Shown one piece after another: positions 35,347 through 45,518 of a stretch of DNA of 64,000 nt. This stretch comes from an uncultured Peptostreptococcaceae bacterium (GTDB lineage Bacteria > Bacillota > Clostridia > Peptostreptococcales > Peptostreptococcaceae). The stretch is from positions 62,001-126,000 of the forward strand of contig CALWPP010000004.1 of the NCBI GenBank assembly GCA_944383455.1, written 5' to 3'. The position numbers and the translations under genes are program-made. The notes under the pieces are model-generated. The model was not told the origin of the DNA, ran no database searches, and saw nothing but the letters and a program-made list of their open reading frames with translations. Each line of letters opens with the position of its first letter. The stretch's first letter is position 1.

Positions 35347-36372
35347 ATGTCAACTAAAGAAAACTCAAAAAATAAATTCCAAGAAATTTTACCAGGATTA
35401 TTAATAGCTACTTTGATAGGTTTTTTTAGTATATTCTTGGCAAAATTTGTTCCAAAGCTAGGTTCTGCAACTATTGCAATATTTTTAGGTATTATAATGG
35501 GTAATTTATTTTTGAATAAAAAAAGTTATCAAGCAGGATACAAGTATGCAGAAACTAATCTTTTATCTTATTCAATAGTTTTACTTGGTGCTACACTTAG
35601 CATTCCAAAACTATTTAGCATAGGTTTTAATGGACTTTTAATGGTTGTTATTCAAATGATAATAACTATTGTTAGTGTTTTATATATAGGTAAAAAACTT
35701 AACTTCTCTCAAAACTTTTCTATGCTTATGGCCAGTGGGAATGCTGTTTGTGGATCATCAGCAATAGCTGCGACATCTCCTGTTATAGATGCAGATGATA
35801 AAGAAAGAGGAATAGCTATAACAATAGTTAATGTAATAGGTATATTTTTAATGTTTTTACTTCCACTTATAGCTAATTTTTTATACAACTTAGAAGAACT
35901 TAAAACTTCAGCACTTATAGGTTCTATACTTCAGTCTGTTGGTCAGGTTGTGGCTAGTGGTTCTATGGTTAGCGAGGAAGTAAAAGATATTTCTATGATT
36001 TTTAAAATAGTAAGGGTTATACTTTTAGTTGGTGTTGTATTTTTATTTGGACACATTAAACATAAACAAAACTCTGAAATAATCGAAGAAGAAATAGAAG
36101 AAAATAAAAAAGGTAAAGTAAAAGTACCTTGGTATGTTATAGGATTTTTTATTACTTGTGGATTATTTTCACTAGGGATAATATCACAAGAACTTTCAGG
36201 ATTACTAAAAGAAATAAGTAATAAACTTGAAATAATAGCCCTTGCAGGGATAGGTCTTAGAGTTGATATTAAAGATTTATTAAAACAAGGAAAAACAGTT
36301 TCTATTTATGCAGTTTCAATAGCACTTTTACAAATAGTAAGTGCAGTTTCATTAATAATGATTTTACTATAA
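35347..36372 (+). CDS. YeiH family putative sulfate exporter (UPF0324)
   Basis: 341 residues with ten or so membrane helices. Family motifs include LSYSIVLLGATLSI, the MASGNAVCGSSAIAATSPVI segment with a conserved Cys and Ser-rich turn, and LAGIGLRVDIKDLLKQG near the C-terminus. The family (PF03601) is annotated as putative sulfate exporter, and sulfite or sulfonate export has been suggested; direct evidence is thin. ATG follows AAAGGGATG. It stands alone and ends in a bidirectional terminator shared with galT. Confidence 0.88.
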   Translation: MSTKENSKNKFQEILPGLLIATLIGFFSIFLAKFVPKLGSATIAIFLGIIMGNLFLNKKSYQAGYKYAETNLLSYSIVLLGATLSIPKLFSIGFNGLLMVVIQMIITIVSVLYIGKKLNFSQNFSMLMASGNAVCGSSAIAATSPVIDADDKERGIAITIVNVIGIFLMFLLPLIANFLYNLEELKTSALIGSILQSVGQVVASGSMVSEEVKDISMIFKIVRVILLVGVVFLFGHIKHKQNSEIIEEEIEENKKGKVKVPWYVIGFFITCGLFSLGIISQELSGLLKEISNKLEIIALAGIGLRVDIKDLLKQGKTVSIYAVSIALLQIVSAVSLIMILL

Positions 36373-36373
36373 A

Positions 36374-36401
36374 TTAAAAAGAGGCATTAGCCTCTTTTTT
36401 A
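36374..36401. terminator. Bidirectional terminator between yeiH-type gene and galT
   Basis: AAAAAGAGGC-ATTA-GCCTCTTTTT between convergent genes, overlapping the galT stop. Confidence 0.87.
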
Positions 36402-37877
36402 TAATGATTTTATAAATTTATTAAATGCCTCTAGTCCTTTTTTATCCCTTTTAAATACCCCTGCGTGTTCTAATACAATAAGGAATTTTTTTCCTACTTC
36501 CTCTTTTAAAATATTAATAGCTTCTTCTTTAGTTTCTACATTTTTAGATGATAACACTTCGTCAAACCACTCTTTGTGATGAGTTAATTTTTCGTCTATA
36601 TCAGATTTATTAACCATACAATCAGCCAAAACATCCAGCTCATCTTTAAGTCTTGCAGGAAGTACAGCAAGTCCCATAACTTCAATAAGACCTATATTTT
36701 CTTTCTTTATGTGATGAACTTCATTATGCGGATGAAATATCCCTAAAGGATGAGTACTACTTGTTCTATTGTTTCTTAAAACTAAGTCAACCTCATAAGT
36801 AGTTCCTTTTTTTCTAGCTATTGGAGTTATAGTATTATGCATTTCAGTCGTTTTGTTTATTATATCAACACTCTCATCAGAATAATTTTTCCAAGAATTT
36901 AAAATATGCTCACATAAATTTATAACTTCTTCTTTATCTTCACCATTTACCCTTATAACACTCATAGGCCACTTTACTCTACATAATGTAGTGTTATTAA
37001 ATCCATCTATTTTAAAACTCTCTTCAATATCTGCTCGTTCCATAGCAAATACATAGTTTCCACCTTGGTAATGATCGTGAGATAATATAGACCCACCAAC
37101 TATTGGTAAATCTGCATTACTCCCCACAAAATAATGTGGTATATAATCAACAAATCCTAATAAATTTTCAAAAGTTTTTCTGTAAATTTTCATAGGAGTA
37201 TGTTTGTCGTTAAATACTATAGAATGCTCGTTGTAATAAACGTATGGAGAATACTGTAAAAACCATTTCTCACCTGCAAACTCCATCGGAATTATTCTGT
37301 GATTTTGTCTTGCGGGATGATTTATATTTCCCTTAAATCCTTCGTTTTCTTTACAAAGTAAACACTTTGGATAAGAAGTTGATTTTAATAATTTTGCTTT
37401 TGCTATATCTTTTGGGTCTTTTTCTGGCTTTGATAAGTTTATAGTTATATCTAAATCTCCATACTCTGTTTTTGTTTTCCAAACTATATTCTTATCAGTT
37501 CTATCTTTTCTTATATAGTTTGATGAAATACTTAAATTATAATAATAAGAAGTCGCTTCTTTTTTATTTTTTTGATATTTTTTATTGAAAGTTTTTATAA
37601 CTTCTGAAGGTCTTGGCATTAGACAATTCATTATTTCAGTATCAAATAAATCTCTTTCTGTTGTAGTGTTTTCTATTATATTTTTAGATACTACGTAATC
37701 AAGCATATTCTCAAGTATTGGTGTTGCAGTTTCTAAATCTTCATCAACATTTTCATAAGTAAATTCATCAAGTTCTAAAACTTCAAGAAGTAAATTTGAT
37801 GCATATACTTTGTCAAGTTCATTTATTAAACCTTTTTTTATACCAAAATTTATTAATCTATTTATTTCGTAATTCAT
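36399..37877 (-). CDS. galT: Galactose-1-phosphate uridylyltransferase, Firmicute type (GalT class II)
   Basis: 492 residues, the long class found in Firmicutes. Motifs include CLLCKENEGFKG, RIIPMEFAGEKWF, SILSHDHYQGG (the His-x-His active-site region) and HPHNEVHHIKKENIGLIEVMGLAVLP. The enzyme swaps UMP from UDP-glucose to galactose-1-phosphate and releases glucose-1-phosphate. ATG at 37877 lies 7 bases after the galE stop with an AGTAGGTG site that overlaps it. The frame extends to 37934 but that part is inside galE. It is the last gene of the galK-galE-galT operon. Confidence 0.94.
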   Translation of the reverse strand: MNYEINRLINFGIKKGLINELDKVYASNLLLEVLELDEFTYENVDEDLETATPILENMLDYVVSKNIIENTTTERDLFDTEIMNCLMPRPSEVIKTFNKKYQKNKKEATSYYYNLSISSNYIRKDRTDKNIVWKTKTEYGDLDITINLSKPEKDPKDIAKAKLLKSTSYPKCLLCKENEGFKGNINHPARQNHRIIPMEFAGEKWFLQYSPYVYYNEHSIVFNDKHTPMKIYRKTFENLLGFVDYIPHYFVGSNADLPIVGGSILSHDHYQGGNYVFAMERADIEESFKIDGFNNTTLCRVKWPMSVIRVNGEDKEEVINLCEHILNSWKNYSDESVDIINKTTEMHNTITPIARKKGTTYEVDLVLRNNRTSSTHPLGIFHPHNEVHHIKKENIGLIEVMGLAVLPARLKDELDVLADCMVNKSDIDEKLTHHKEWFDEVLSSKNVETKEEAINILKEEVGKKFLIVLEHAGVFKRDKKGLEAFNKFIKSL

Positions 37878-37884
37878 AAAACAC

Positions 37885-38874
37885 CTACTTAGAAAATCCA
37901 TTTGGATTAGATTTATGCCAAGCCCAAGCATCACTTATCATTTTTTTAACGTCATCAAATTTTGGCTTCCAACCAAGTATTTCTCTTGCTTTATCACTTG
38001 ATGCAACAAGCTTTGCAGGGTCTCCTGCTCTTCTTTCACCAATAACAACTTTTATATTTTCTCCTGTAGCTTCTTTTGCAGCTTCTATCATTTCTTTAAC
38101 TGTAAATCCATTTCCACTACCTAAATTAAATATGTTAGACTCATTTCCTTCTCTTAGATAATTAAATGCCTTTATATGAGCATCTGCCAAATCTATTACG
38201 TGAATATAATCTCTTATACAAGTTCCATCGTGTGTATCATAGTCATCTCCAAAAACAGTTATATGCTCTCTTTTTCCAAGTGGCACTTGAAGTATTAAAG
38301 GTATTAGATGAGTTTCTGGGGTATGGTCCTCACCTATAAATCCTCCTTCAATTGCACCTGCTACATTAAAATATCTAAGTGATACATACTTAATTCCATA
38401 TGCTAAATCAGACCACTTCATCATTTTTTCCATAGAAAGTTTAGTCTCACCATAAGTATTTGTTGGATTTGTTATATCTGTTTCTAGTATTGGTATTTGT
38501 TTTGGCTCTCCATAAACTGCAGCAGTTGATGAGAAAACTATTTTTTTAACATTAAATTCAACCATAACTTCAAGTAAAACTTGTGTACCATAAACATTAT
38601 TATCATAATAGCTTAAAGGCTCTTTCATACTAACTCCAACTAAAGAGTTCGCAGCAAAATGAATTACACCTTCTATATTATTTTCACTAAATACTTTTCT
38701 TAAGAAATTTTTATCTCTTATATCTCCTTCAAAAAACTTAGCATCTTTATGAATAGCATCTTTATGTCCAGTTTGTAAGTTATCTACTATTACAACTTCT
38801 TCATTATTTTTTATAAGTTCATAAACTGTATGACTTCCTATATATCCTGCTCCACCACAAACTAAAATAGCCAT
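37885..38874 (-). CDS. galE: UDP-glucose 4-epimerase
   Basis: 329 residues of the extended SDR family. NAD-binding GGAGYIGSH at the start, the SSTAAVYG catalytic Ser/Thr region near residue 122 and NTYGETK with the catalytic Tyr and Lys near 145-150 are present. The C-terminal [11 protein letters not shown] is typical of GalE. It converts UDP-galactose to UDP-glucose and also supplies UDP-galactose for envelope sugars. It lies 17 bases after galK in the same operon. ATG follows AGGAGGAAAAA. Confidence 0.96.
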   Translation of the reverse strand: MAILVCGGAGYIGSHTVYELIKNNEEVVIVDNLQTGHKDAIHKDAKFFEGDIRDKNFLRKVFSENNIEGVIHFAANSLVGVSMKEPLSYYDNNVYGTQVLLEVMVEFNVKKIVFSSTAAVYGEPKQIPILETDITNPTNTYGETKLSMEKMMKWSDLAYGIKYVSLRYFNVAGAIEGGFIGEDHTPETHLIPLILQVPLGKREHITVFGDDYDTHDGTCIRDYIHVIDLADAHIKAFNYLREGNESNIFNLGSGNGFTVKEMIEAAKEATGENIKVVIGERRAGDPAKLVASSDKAREILGWKPKFDDVKKMISDAWAWHKSNPNGFSK

Positions 38875-38891
38875 TTTTTCCTCCTAAATAA

Positions 38892-40055
38892 TTAACCTAT
38901 TTTTCTAGCTCCATTTGAAATGTGTGCTACATAAAAAGTTGGTGCATAACCTATTTCTTTTTCATATCCTTTAGTTACATTTTCTATAAAGTTTCCAACA
39001 CACTCATCTTTTACTATACTAACAGTACATCCTCCAAATCCTGCTCCAGTCATTCTAGAACCAATAACCCCCTCTTGCTTTAGTGCATAATTTACTAAAG
39101 TATCAAGTTCAATTCCTGTTACCTCATAATCATCTCTTAAAGAAACGTGAGAAGATACCATCAACTGCCCAAAGTGAGGTAAATTATTTTCTTCTAATGC
39201 TTTAACAGCACTTAAAGTTCTTTGATTTTCATAAACTGCATGTTTTGCTCTTTTTCTATCAATTTCATTTTCTATTAAATGTTTATTATCCTCAAACTCT
39301 TTCTCGGTTAATTCTCCTAAAGATTTTATATTAAGTTTTGTTTGAAGATTTTTAAGTGCTCTTTCACACTCAGCTCTTCTTTCATTATATTTTGAGTCTG
39401 CAAGACCTCTTCTTTTGTTAGTGTTACCTATTACTATCGAATATCCTTGCATATTTATTTCACTATATCTATAATTTAAAGTATTACAATCAAGAAGTAT
39501 TGCACATCTATCTTTTCCCATACCTATTGCAAATTGGTCCATTATACCACAGTTTACACCAATAAACTTATTTTCAGCTTCTTGAGAATACTTAACCATA
39601 TCAACCATATCTATATTAAATTTAAAAGTATCATTTAGTATAACAGCCATTAAAAGTTCAATTGATGCAGAAGATGAAAGACCTGCTCCATTTGGTATAT
39701 TCCCAAATACAAGTATATCAAATCCATGACTTAACTTATGTCCTTTATCTTTAAATACTTTACAAACACCTTTTGGATAATTTACCCAATCATGTTCTTT
39801 TATATATTCCATATTGTCTAAATCAAAACTTATAGTACCTACTTCTTCAAAATTCAAAGAATACATATTAACTAGTTTATCTTCTCTTTTTGATACTACT
39901 CCATAAGTCCCAAAAGATAATGCACAAGGAAAAACATGACCCCCATTATAATCAGTATGTTCACCTATTAAATTTACTCTACCTGGTGAGAAAAATACTT
40001 CTTGTACCTCTCTTTTAAAAACCTTCTTAAAATCTGCTTTTAATTTATTTATCAT
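38892..40055 (-). CDS. galK: Galactokinase
   Basis: 387 residues of the GHMP kinase family. The galactokinase signature [19 protein letters not shown] is near residue 27, the ATP loop [12 protein letters not shown] near 120 and the third GHMP motif [10 protein letters not shown] near 335. The catalytic Asp is in [10 protein letters not shown]. It phosphorylates alpha-galactose at C1 with ATP. It is the first gene of galKET; the upstream region has a LacI-family or cre-like site. ATG follows GGGAGGAGTT. Confidence 0.96.
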   Translation of the reverse strand: MINKLKADFKKVFKREVQEVFFSPGRVNLIGEHTDYNGGHVFPCALSFGTYGVVSKREDKLVNMYSLNFEEVGTISFDLDNMEYIKEHDWVNYPKGVCKVFKDKGHKLSHGFDILVFGNIPNGAGLSSSASIELLMAVILNDTFKFNIDMVDMVKYSQEAENKFIGVNCGIMDQFAIGMGKDRCAILLDCNTLNYRYSEINMQGYSIVIGNTNKRRGLADSKYNERRAECERALKNLQTKLNIKSLGELTEKEFEDNKHLIENEIDRKRAKHAVYENQRTLSAVKALEENNLPHFGQLMVSSHVSLRDDYEVTGIELDTLVNYALKQEGVIGSRMTGAGFGGCTVSIVKDECVGNFIENVTKGYEKEIGYAPTFYVAHISNGARKIG

Positions 40056-40132
40056 AACTCCTCCCTAAACATTAAATAAAATTAAGATTTATACAAATAA
40101 TTTATATTAAACAATTATATTCTTTGATTTTA

Positions 40133-40150
40133 TTGTAAACGATTGCTAAT
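40133..40150. promoter_or_regulatory. cre/LacI-family-like operator upstream of galKET
   Basis: TTGTAAACGATTGCT (40133-40147) fits the Bacillus cre consensus WTGNAANCGNWNNCW at every fixed position. Positions 40135-40150 also match the symporter operator at 9545-9560 at 13 of 16 bases. A putative promoter follows on the minus strand (TCGTTT, 17 bases, TATAAT) so the site overlaps a weak -35. CcpA or a GalR-type repressor could bind; neither gene is in the window. Confidence 0.6.
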
Positions 40151-40202
40151 AAAAAGTAAATAATTTTTACTAAATTTTTACTAATTTTTATACTTAAATA
40201 AA

Positions 40203-40234
40203 AATAAGTAGACAGTCAAAATCTGTCTACTCAC
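40203..40234 (-). terminator. Terminator of tyrS
   Basis: AGTAGACAG (40207-40215) and CTGTCTACT (40223-40231) inverted repeat overlapping the tyrS stop; T-rich on the minus-strand exit. Confidence 0.8.
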
Positions 40235-41423
40235 AAACTATCTTTATAAACTTTTTCTTACCAACTTGAACTACTAACTCATCAAGTAATTCTACTTTAC
40301 TTAAATCTTCTACCTTTTCTTGATTAACTTTAACTCCACCTTGTTTTGCCATTCTTCTTAATTCACTTTTACTTGGAGATAATTTATTATCAACTACTAT
40401 TTGAGCTAAATCGAAGTTTTCTTTACTAGATTTTACAGTTAATATATCTGTTGGAATTTGTCCTTTTTGGAAAACTGACTTAAATCTTTCCTCAGCAAAA
40501 TTTGCTTTTTCTTCTCCGTGATAAAGAGTAACTATTTCTTTTGCTAACCCCATTTTTATATCTCTTGGATTTTTTCTGTCTTCTTTTAAATCTTTTTCAA
40601 TTTCAGCTATAATGTCAGGATGAACATCAGTTACCAAATTATAGTATTTTATTATCAGTTCATCTGGTATTTCCATTGCTTTTTGGTACATAAGACCAGC
40701 TTCTTCATCAACACCAATATAGTTTCCTAGACTTTTACTCATTTTATTAACACCATCTAGCCCTTCGATAATTGGCATCATAATTACAGTTTGTGGCTCT
40801 TGGTTAAATTCTTTTTGTAAACTTCTTCCCATAAGTAGATTAAATCTTTGGTCAGTACCACCAAGTTCTATATCAGCTTTTATAGCAACAGAATCATATC
40901 CTTGCATTAAAGGATAGAAAAATTCGTGAACAGATATAGGAGTATTATTTTGGTATCTATTTTTAAAATCTTCTCTTTCAAGCATTCTAGCAACAGTTAT
41001 AGTTGATGCTAATTTCACAACATCTTCAAAATTTAATTTAGAAAGCCACTCGCTATTAAATCTAACTTCTGTCTTTTCTTTATCTAAAACTTTAAATATC
41101 TGTTTTTCATAAGTTTTAGCATTTTCTAAAACTTGTTCTGTTGTAAGTGCAACTCTTGTTTTTGATTTTCCTGTTGGATCTCCTATTTTTCCAGTAAAAT
41201 CTCCTATAATTATTATAACATGATGTCCTAAATCTTGAAGTTGTTTCATTTTTCTAAGAACAACTGTATGACCTAAGTGTATATCAGGTGCTGATGGGTC
41301 AAGACCTAGTTTAATAACTAATTTACGATTTTCTTTTTCAGCTTTTAAAAGTTTAGCTTCTAACTCTTTTTCATCAATTATAGTGTCTACACCCTTTAAA
41401 ATAATTTTCATTTTATCTTTCAT
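40227..41423 (-). CDS. tyrS: Tyrosyl-tRNA synthetase (TyrZ-like clade)
   Basis: 398 residues of a class I synthetase. The HIGH-type motif is HLGH in DPSAPDIHLGHTVVL near residue 50, and KMSKSLGNYIG near 236 is complete. An S4 RNA-binding domain covers the last 65 residues (SKSELRRMAKQGGVKVN). It charges tRNA-Tyr. The gene starts 39 bases after degV, so no T-box leader can fit; it may be a second, differently regulated copy or simply read from the degV promoter. ATG at 41423 follows AGGAG by 11 bases; the second ATG at 41411 is less likely. Confidence 0.95.
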   Translation of the reverse strand: MKDKMKIILKGVDTIIDEKELEAKLLKAEKENRKLVIKLGLDPSAPDIHLGHTVVLRKMKQLQDLGHHVIIIIGDFTGKIGDPTGKSKTRVALTTEQVLENAKTYEKQIFKVLDKEKTEVRFNSEWLSKLNFEDVVKLASTITVARMLEREDFKNRYQNNTPISVHEFFYPLMQGYDSVAIKADIELGGTDQRFNLLMGRSLQKEFNQEPQTVIMMPIIEGLDGVNKMSKSLGNYIGVDEEAGLMYQKAMEIPDELIIKYYNLVTDVHPDIIAEIEKDLKEDRKNPRDIKMGLAKEIVTLYHGEEKANFAEERFKSVFQKGQIPTDILTVKSSKENFDLAQIVVDNKLSPSKSELRRMAKQGGVKVNQEKVEDLSKVELLDELVVQVGKKKFIKIVCE

Positions 41424-41462
41424 TTAAATATCTCTCCTATATATGTAAATAATATGTAAAAT

Positions 41463-42302
41463 TTATATATCTAAACATCCAAGACCTAAAACATCTGGTC
41501 CAGAATGAGATGCAACACAAGAACCTATCTGAAAAATAAATATTTCTTTTGGAGATAGCTCTTGTTTTACTTTTTCAACAAATTCATCTCTTAACTTTAA
41601 GTCATCTCCATAACCAACACAAACAATTTTTTGCGAGAAATCACCATTAACAACTTCCTTTAATTCATTTATTAATGTTGGTATTATTTTTTTACTTCCT
41701 CTTACCTTTGATCTTTGCTTTACTAAGCCGTCTTCTATATTTAAAATAGGCTTTATATTCAGTAAATTACCAATAGTTGCAGTAGCTCCAGATATTCTAC
41801 CACCTTTTTTTAAATACTCAAGAGAATCAACTGAAAAAAATAAATGTACATTTTCTTTATACTCTTCTAATTTTTTTAATATATAATCAATACTATTTCC
41901 TTCTTTTACCATTTTGCTAGCTTCATAAATAAGCATTCCTCCACCTGCACTTAAAGAAAATGTATCAAATACGTATATATCATCACTTTCTAAGTCATTT
42001 TTTGCTAACATTGCAGATTGATAAGTTCCTGATGCAGCTGAAGAACCAGCCATATATAAAACTTTATATCCTTCATTTATGTATCTTTCAAAAACTTCTC
42101 TAAAAGTTGTATATGTTACTTGTGAAGTAGTTGGCATAGAAGAAGAGTTTCTAAGCTTCTTATAAAACTCATCAGTATCTAAATCAACTCCTGCCCTATA
42201 TTCTTTACCTTCAAAAATAATAGTTACAGGAAGGATCTCTACTTCTTCTATTTTAGTTGGCAAATCACTCATTGATTCACAAATTATTTTTATCTTATTC
42301 AT
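41463..42302 (-). CDS. DegV-family fatty-acid-binding protein
   Basis: 279 residues of the DegV family (EDD fold). Signatures: the IICESMSDLP start, MPTTSQVTYTTF near residue 55, MAGSSAASGTYQSA and SLEYLKKGGRIS near 165, which lines the lipid pocket. In other Firmicutes DegV/FakB proteins bind fatty acids and hand them to FakA kinase; no FakA is in the window. It is upstream of tyrS with a 39-base gap and no terminator, so the two are probably co-transcribed. ATG follows TAAGGGAG. Confidence 0.9.
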   Translation of the reverse strand: MNKIKIICESMSDLPTKIEEVEILPVTIIFEGKEYRAGVDLDTDEFYKKLRNSSSMPTTSQVTYTTFREVFERYINEGYKVLYMAGSSAASGTYQSAMLAKNDLESDDIYVFDTFSLSAGGGMLIYEASKMVKEGNSIDYILKKLEEYKENVHLFFSVDSLEYLKKGGRISGATATIGNLLNIKPILNIEDGLVKQRSKVRGSKKIIPTLINELKEVVNGDFSQKIVCVGYGDDLKLRDEFVEKVKQELSPKEIFIFQIGSCVASHSGPDVLGLGCLDI

Positions 42303-42445
42303 AAACTGCTCCCTTAAATAAAAATTTAAAAGTTTACTTTTAATAGTATATAATAGTGTTTATTATTATAACATAATTATCTTTATTAATAAATTGATAT
42401 AGCTATATTAATTTATAATTTTTTATAGTTTGGAGAGAAATAAAA

Positions 42446-43198
42446 ATGAAATTTATAAAAGAATCTTTTATTCCAAAAAATGATTTATCCTTAGCTTTAG
42501 TAGATAAGCGAGTTAGTAAATCAATAGAAAAAAAATTCAACGAATTAAATATAAAACTAATAAAGACTTATCCAGTTGATGAGGTTTATGATGCAATAAA
42601 ATATCATCCTGATATATCAGTTTGTAAACTAGATTATAATAATATAGTAGTTTCTCCTAATGTTTATGATTATTATACTAAAGAGTTAAAAAAATACAAT
42701 TTTAATGTTATAAAAGGAAATTCTACTTTACAAAATAAATATCCAAAAAACATTCAGTATAATGCTTGTATTTTTGGTAATTTTGCAGTACATAACTTTA
42801 AATATACAGATAAAAATATAATTGAATTTATAGAGAAAAATAATATAACAAAAATAAATGTTTCTCAAGGGTACTCTAAATGTAATATTTGTGTTGTTGA
42901 TGAAAATTCAATAATAACTTCTGATATTGGCATTTATAATGAAGTTATTAAATATGATATAGACTGTTTACTAATTGATAAAGGGCATATAGACTTATTT
43001 AATTTAAATTATGGATTTATTGGAGGGTGTAGTGGCTTAATATCAAACGATACTCTAGCTTTTTTAGGAAATATAAAACTTCATCCAAATTATTATGATA
43101 TTTATAAATTTGTTAAGCTAAAAAATAAAAATATAATAAGTTTAGGTAATGAAAATTTAATTGATCTAGGATCTATTATACCAATTACTACATATTAA
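42446..43198 (+). CDS. Conserved hypothetical protein, DUF6873/GME-fold-like
   Basis: 250 residues with no known function. The layout of repeated segments (HPDISVCKLD, GYSKCNICVVDENSIITSDIGI, YGFIGGCSGLIS) resembles the group annotated as DUF6873 GME-fold proteins, related to the guanidino-modifying (arginine deiminase-like) fold. Residues that would act as catalytic Cys are possible at SKCNIC and GGCSG, but I cannot say which, and the His expected in active members is not obvious. No signal peptide or membrane helix. ATG follows TGGAGAG. It is divergent from degV; the next gene is a chemoreceptor, 123 bases on. Confidence 0.6.
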   Translation: MKFIKESFIPKNDLSLALVDKRVSKSIEKKFNELNIKLIKTYPVDEVYDAIKYHPDISVCKLDYNNIVVSPNVYDYYTKELKKYNFNVIKGNSTLQNKYPKNIQYNACIFGNFAVHNFKYTDKNIIEFIEKNNITKINVSQGYSKCNICVVDENSIITSDIGIYNEVIKYDIDCLLIDKGHIDLFNLNYGFIGGCSGLISNDTLAFLGNIKLHPNYYDIYKFVKLKNKNIISLGNENLIDLGSIIPITTY

Positions 43199-43321
43199 TA
43201 GAATAATTTTTTAACCATATTTTGTATATTTTCAATATTTTTATATTCTAAAATATTAACTTTTATTATATAATACTTAAAGTCTTTGGTTATATTAATA
43301 AACTACTTTAGGAGGAGCTTT

Positions 43322-45475
43322 ATGGTAAAAAATATAAAAAGTTTGAAACTATCTACAAAAATATCTGCTGTGATAGCAATTATACTAATAGTTTCTCTTA
43401 GTATACTTGTAAGTATATCAGTATTTAAGTCAGGTTCTTCTATTGATTCTGCAATAAGCTCTAACTTTGAAAATATGGCTATTAATAATTCAGAATCAAC
43501 AAATGAAGTACTATCAAAATTAGATTCAATAGTTCTTAATCTTACAAGATACATAGAAAGAGAAGCTAATTATTACTTTACATCAGCTACTGATGATGAA
43601 TTAATACCTAGGAAAAAAAGTTTACTTTATGATGTTTTATTAGATGATATCGAATATAGACTAGAAAATTATATTGTAAATACTATGTGGTCTAGTATTA
43701 ATAGCAATGATTTTATAAATTCTATATCTGTAACTTACGAACCTTATGCATTTGAAACTGACTCTAAGGATTATAGTTTACATATAAATAAAGAAAATGC
43801 GAAAAACAATACTATAAATTCACTTGGAGCCTATGAATCATATAGTAATAATGAATATTATAATATGGTTAAAACTACTTTAAAACCACATATAACTAAA
43901 CCTTATCAAGAAGATGGAAAGTTTATTATTACTTGTGCTTATCCAATAATCTATGAAAATACTTTTTTAGGAGCAATAAGTGCTAATATAGATATTGAAA
44001 ATAGTTTTAATAGTTTAATCATTGATTCAAAAAAATATCCGACTATGTTTTCTCAAATAGTAGATAATGATTTAAACATAGTATATAATAAACAATACAA
44101 CCAACTAACTAACAGAAATTTATCAGAAATAACTAACTCTAAAGAACTAGAATATATAAAAAATAATACTTCTAAAAATGAACCTTTTTTCTCAGAATTT
44201 AGATCTCCTATAGATAAAAGTCTATATAGAAAATACTACTATCCTATAACTTTATCTACTGGGGACGTGTGGTGGTCTGAAACTTCACTTCAACTAAAAG
44301 ACCTTAACAAAGATGTTTTAAAATTATCTCTTATTATGGTATTTTTAGCATTTTGTACAATAGTTATTCTAGTTTTGGCCACAATGACAATTATTAAAAA
44401 TATGTTAAAGCCACTTGATGATATAGTAGTAGCAGCTAATAATATTTCGAGCGGAAACCTTGATATAAATTTAGATATAAATTCAAATGATGAAATTGGT
44501 ATTATTAGTAGAAATTTTATGTATATGTCAGATACTTTAAACTCTATTATAGTTGATACTAATAAGTTACTTCTTGAAATGTCAAATGGTAATTTTAATA
44601 TAAACTCTGAGTGTGAAGATAAGTATGTTGGTGAATTTAGCCAAATACTAGATTCTATTAATACTATAAAATATAATTTAAGTGATACTTTACTTAAGAT
44701 AAATGAGGCATCTTTTAATGTTTCATCAAGTTCAGAGCAATTAGCAAGTGCTTCACAAGAACTTTCTCAAGGAGCAACAGAACAATCAAATTCAATAAAT
44801 GAATTGTCTGAATTAATAGTAAATATAACCGAAAAAATAAATATAAATTCTGAAAATGCTCAATCTGCTAATTTATTGGTTAAACATACTAGTGAATCAA
44901 TATTTAATAGTAATGAAAAAATGAAAGAAATGATTGAAGCTATGAATGATATATCTAATAAATCAAACGAAATTAGTAAGATAATTAAGACAATTGATGA
45001 TATAGCATTCCAAACTAACATACTTGCACTTAATGCCGCAGTAGAGGCTGCTCGTGCTGGAAGTGCTGGTAAAGGATTTGCAGTTGTTGCTGATGAAGTT
45101 AGAAATCTAGCTCAAAAGTCATCTGATGCTGCAAATAATACAACAGATTTAATTGAAGGTACAGTACTTGCAGTACAAAAAGGTTCACAAATAGCTAATG
45201 AAACTGCAAAATATCTTCTTGAAATAGTTGAAGATGCATCAAAAACTACTCAAATGATGATAAATATAGCTACAGCTAGTAAAGAACAATCAAATGATGC
45301 AGAAAGTGTAAAATATAGTATACAAGAAATTTTATCTGTTGTTCAAACGAACTCATCAACAGCAGAGGAAAGTTATTCTTCTAGTGAGCTATTAAATAAT
45401 CAATCTGTAATTCTTAGTGAACTTGTAAGTAAATTTAAGTTATACGAAAAAGAAACTGAGTTAAATAATATATAA
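43322..45475 (+). CDS. Methyl-accepting chemotaxis protein (dCache-type sensor)
   Basis: 717 residues. First membrane helix at about 12-32, a large extracellular region of about 300 residues with dCache-like segments ([29 protein letters not shown]), second helix at about 334-358, then HAMP (about 360-412) and the cytoplasmic signalling coiled coil. The tip near residue 559-600 is fully conserved ([34 protein letters not shown]). Receptor of this type controls CheA. It should act in motility with the flagellin and FliB in this window, but no che gene is adjacent. ATG at 43322 follows AGGAGGAGC; the 43286 start has no site. Confidence 0.94.
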   Translation: MVKNIKSLKLSTKISAVIAIILIVSLSILVSISVFKSGSSIDSAISSNFENMAINNSESTNEVLSKLDSIVLNLTRYIEREANYYFTSATDDELIPRKKSLLYDVLLDDIEYRLENYIVNTMWSSINSNDFINSISVTYEPYAFETDSKDYSLHINKENAKNNTINSLGAYESYSNNEYYNMVKTTLKPHITKPYQEDGKFIITCAYPIIYENTFLGAISANIDIENSFNSLIIDSKKYPTMFSQIVDNDLNIVYNKQYNQLTNRNLSEITNSKELEYIKNNTSKNEPFFSEFRSPIDKSLYRKYYYPITLSTGDVWWSETSLQLKDLNKDVLKLSLIMVFLAFCTIVILVLATMTIIKNMLKPLDDIVVAANNISSGNLDINLDINSNDEIGIISRNFMYMSDTLNSIIVDTNKLLLEMSNGNFNINSECEDKYVGEFSQILDSINTIKYNLSDTLLKINEASFNVSSSSEQLASASQELSQGATEQSNSINELSELIVNITEKININSENAQSANLLVKHTSESIFNSNEKMKEMIEAMNDISNKSNEISKIIKTIDDIAFQTNILALNAAVEAARAGSAGKGFAVVADEVRNLAQKSSDAANNTTDLIEGTVLAVQKGSQIANETAKYLLEIVEDASKTTQMMINIATASKEQSNDAESVKYSIQEILSVVQTNSSTAEESYSSSELLNNQSVILSELVSKFKLYEKETELNNI

Positions 45476-45512
45476 AAAAAATATGGCTACAAAATTTGTA
45501 GCCATATTTTTA
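45476..45512. terminator. Bidirectional terminator
   Basis: AAATATGGCTACAAA pairs with TTTGTAGCCATATTT between the chemoreceptor gene and the convergent coat gene. Confidence 0.88.
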
Positions 45513-45518
45513 ATTTTG

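Noticed and set aside
9561-40190. TTTASTAAA motif repeated upstream of the symporter, pgcA and galK.
   Set aside because: In such AT-rich DNA it is expected by chance, and in pgcA and the PLP-lyase promoter the same letters act as a plausible -35 box. Not kept as a regulon motif.
41424-41462. T-box riboswitch before tyrS.
   Set aside because: Only 39 bases lie between degV and tyrS, far too short for a T-box.
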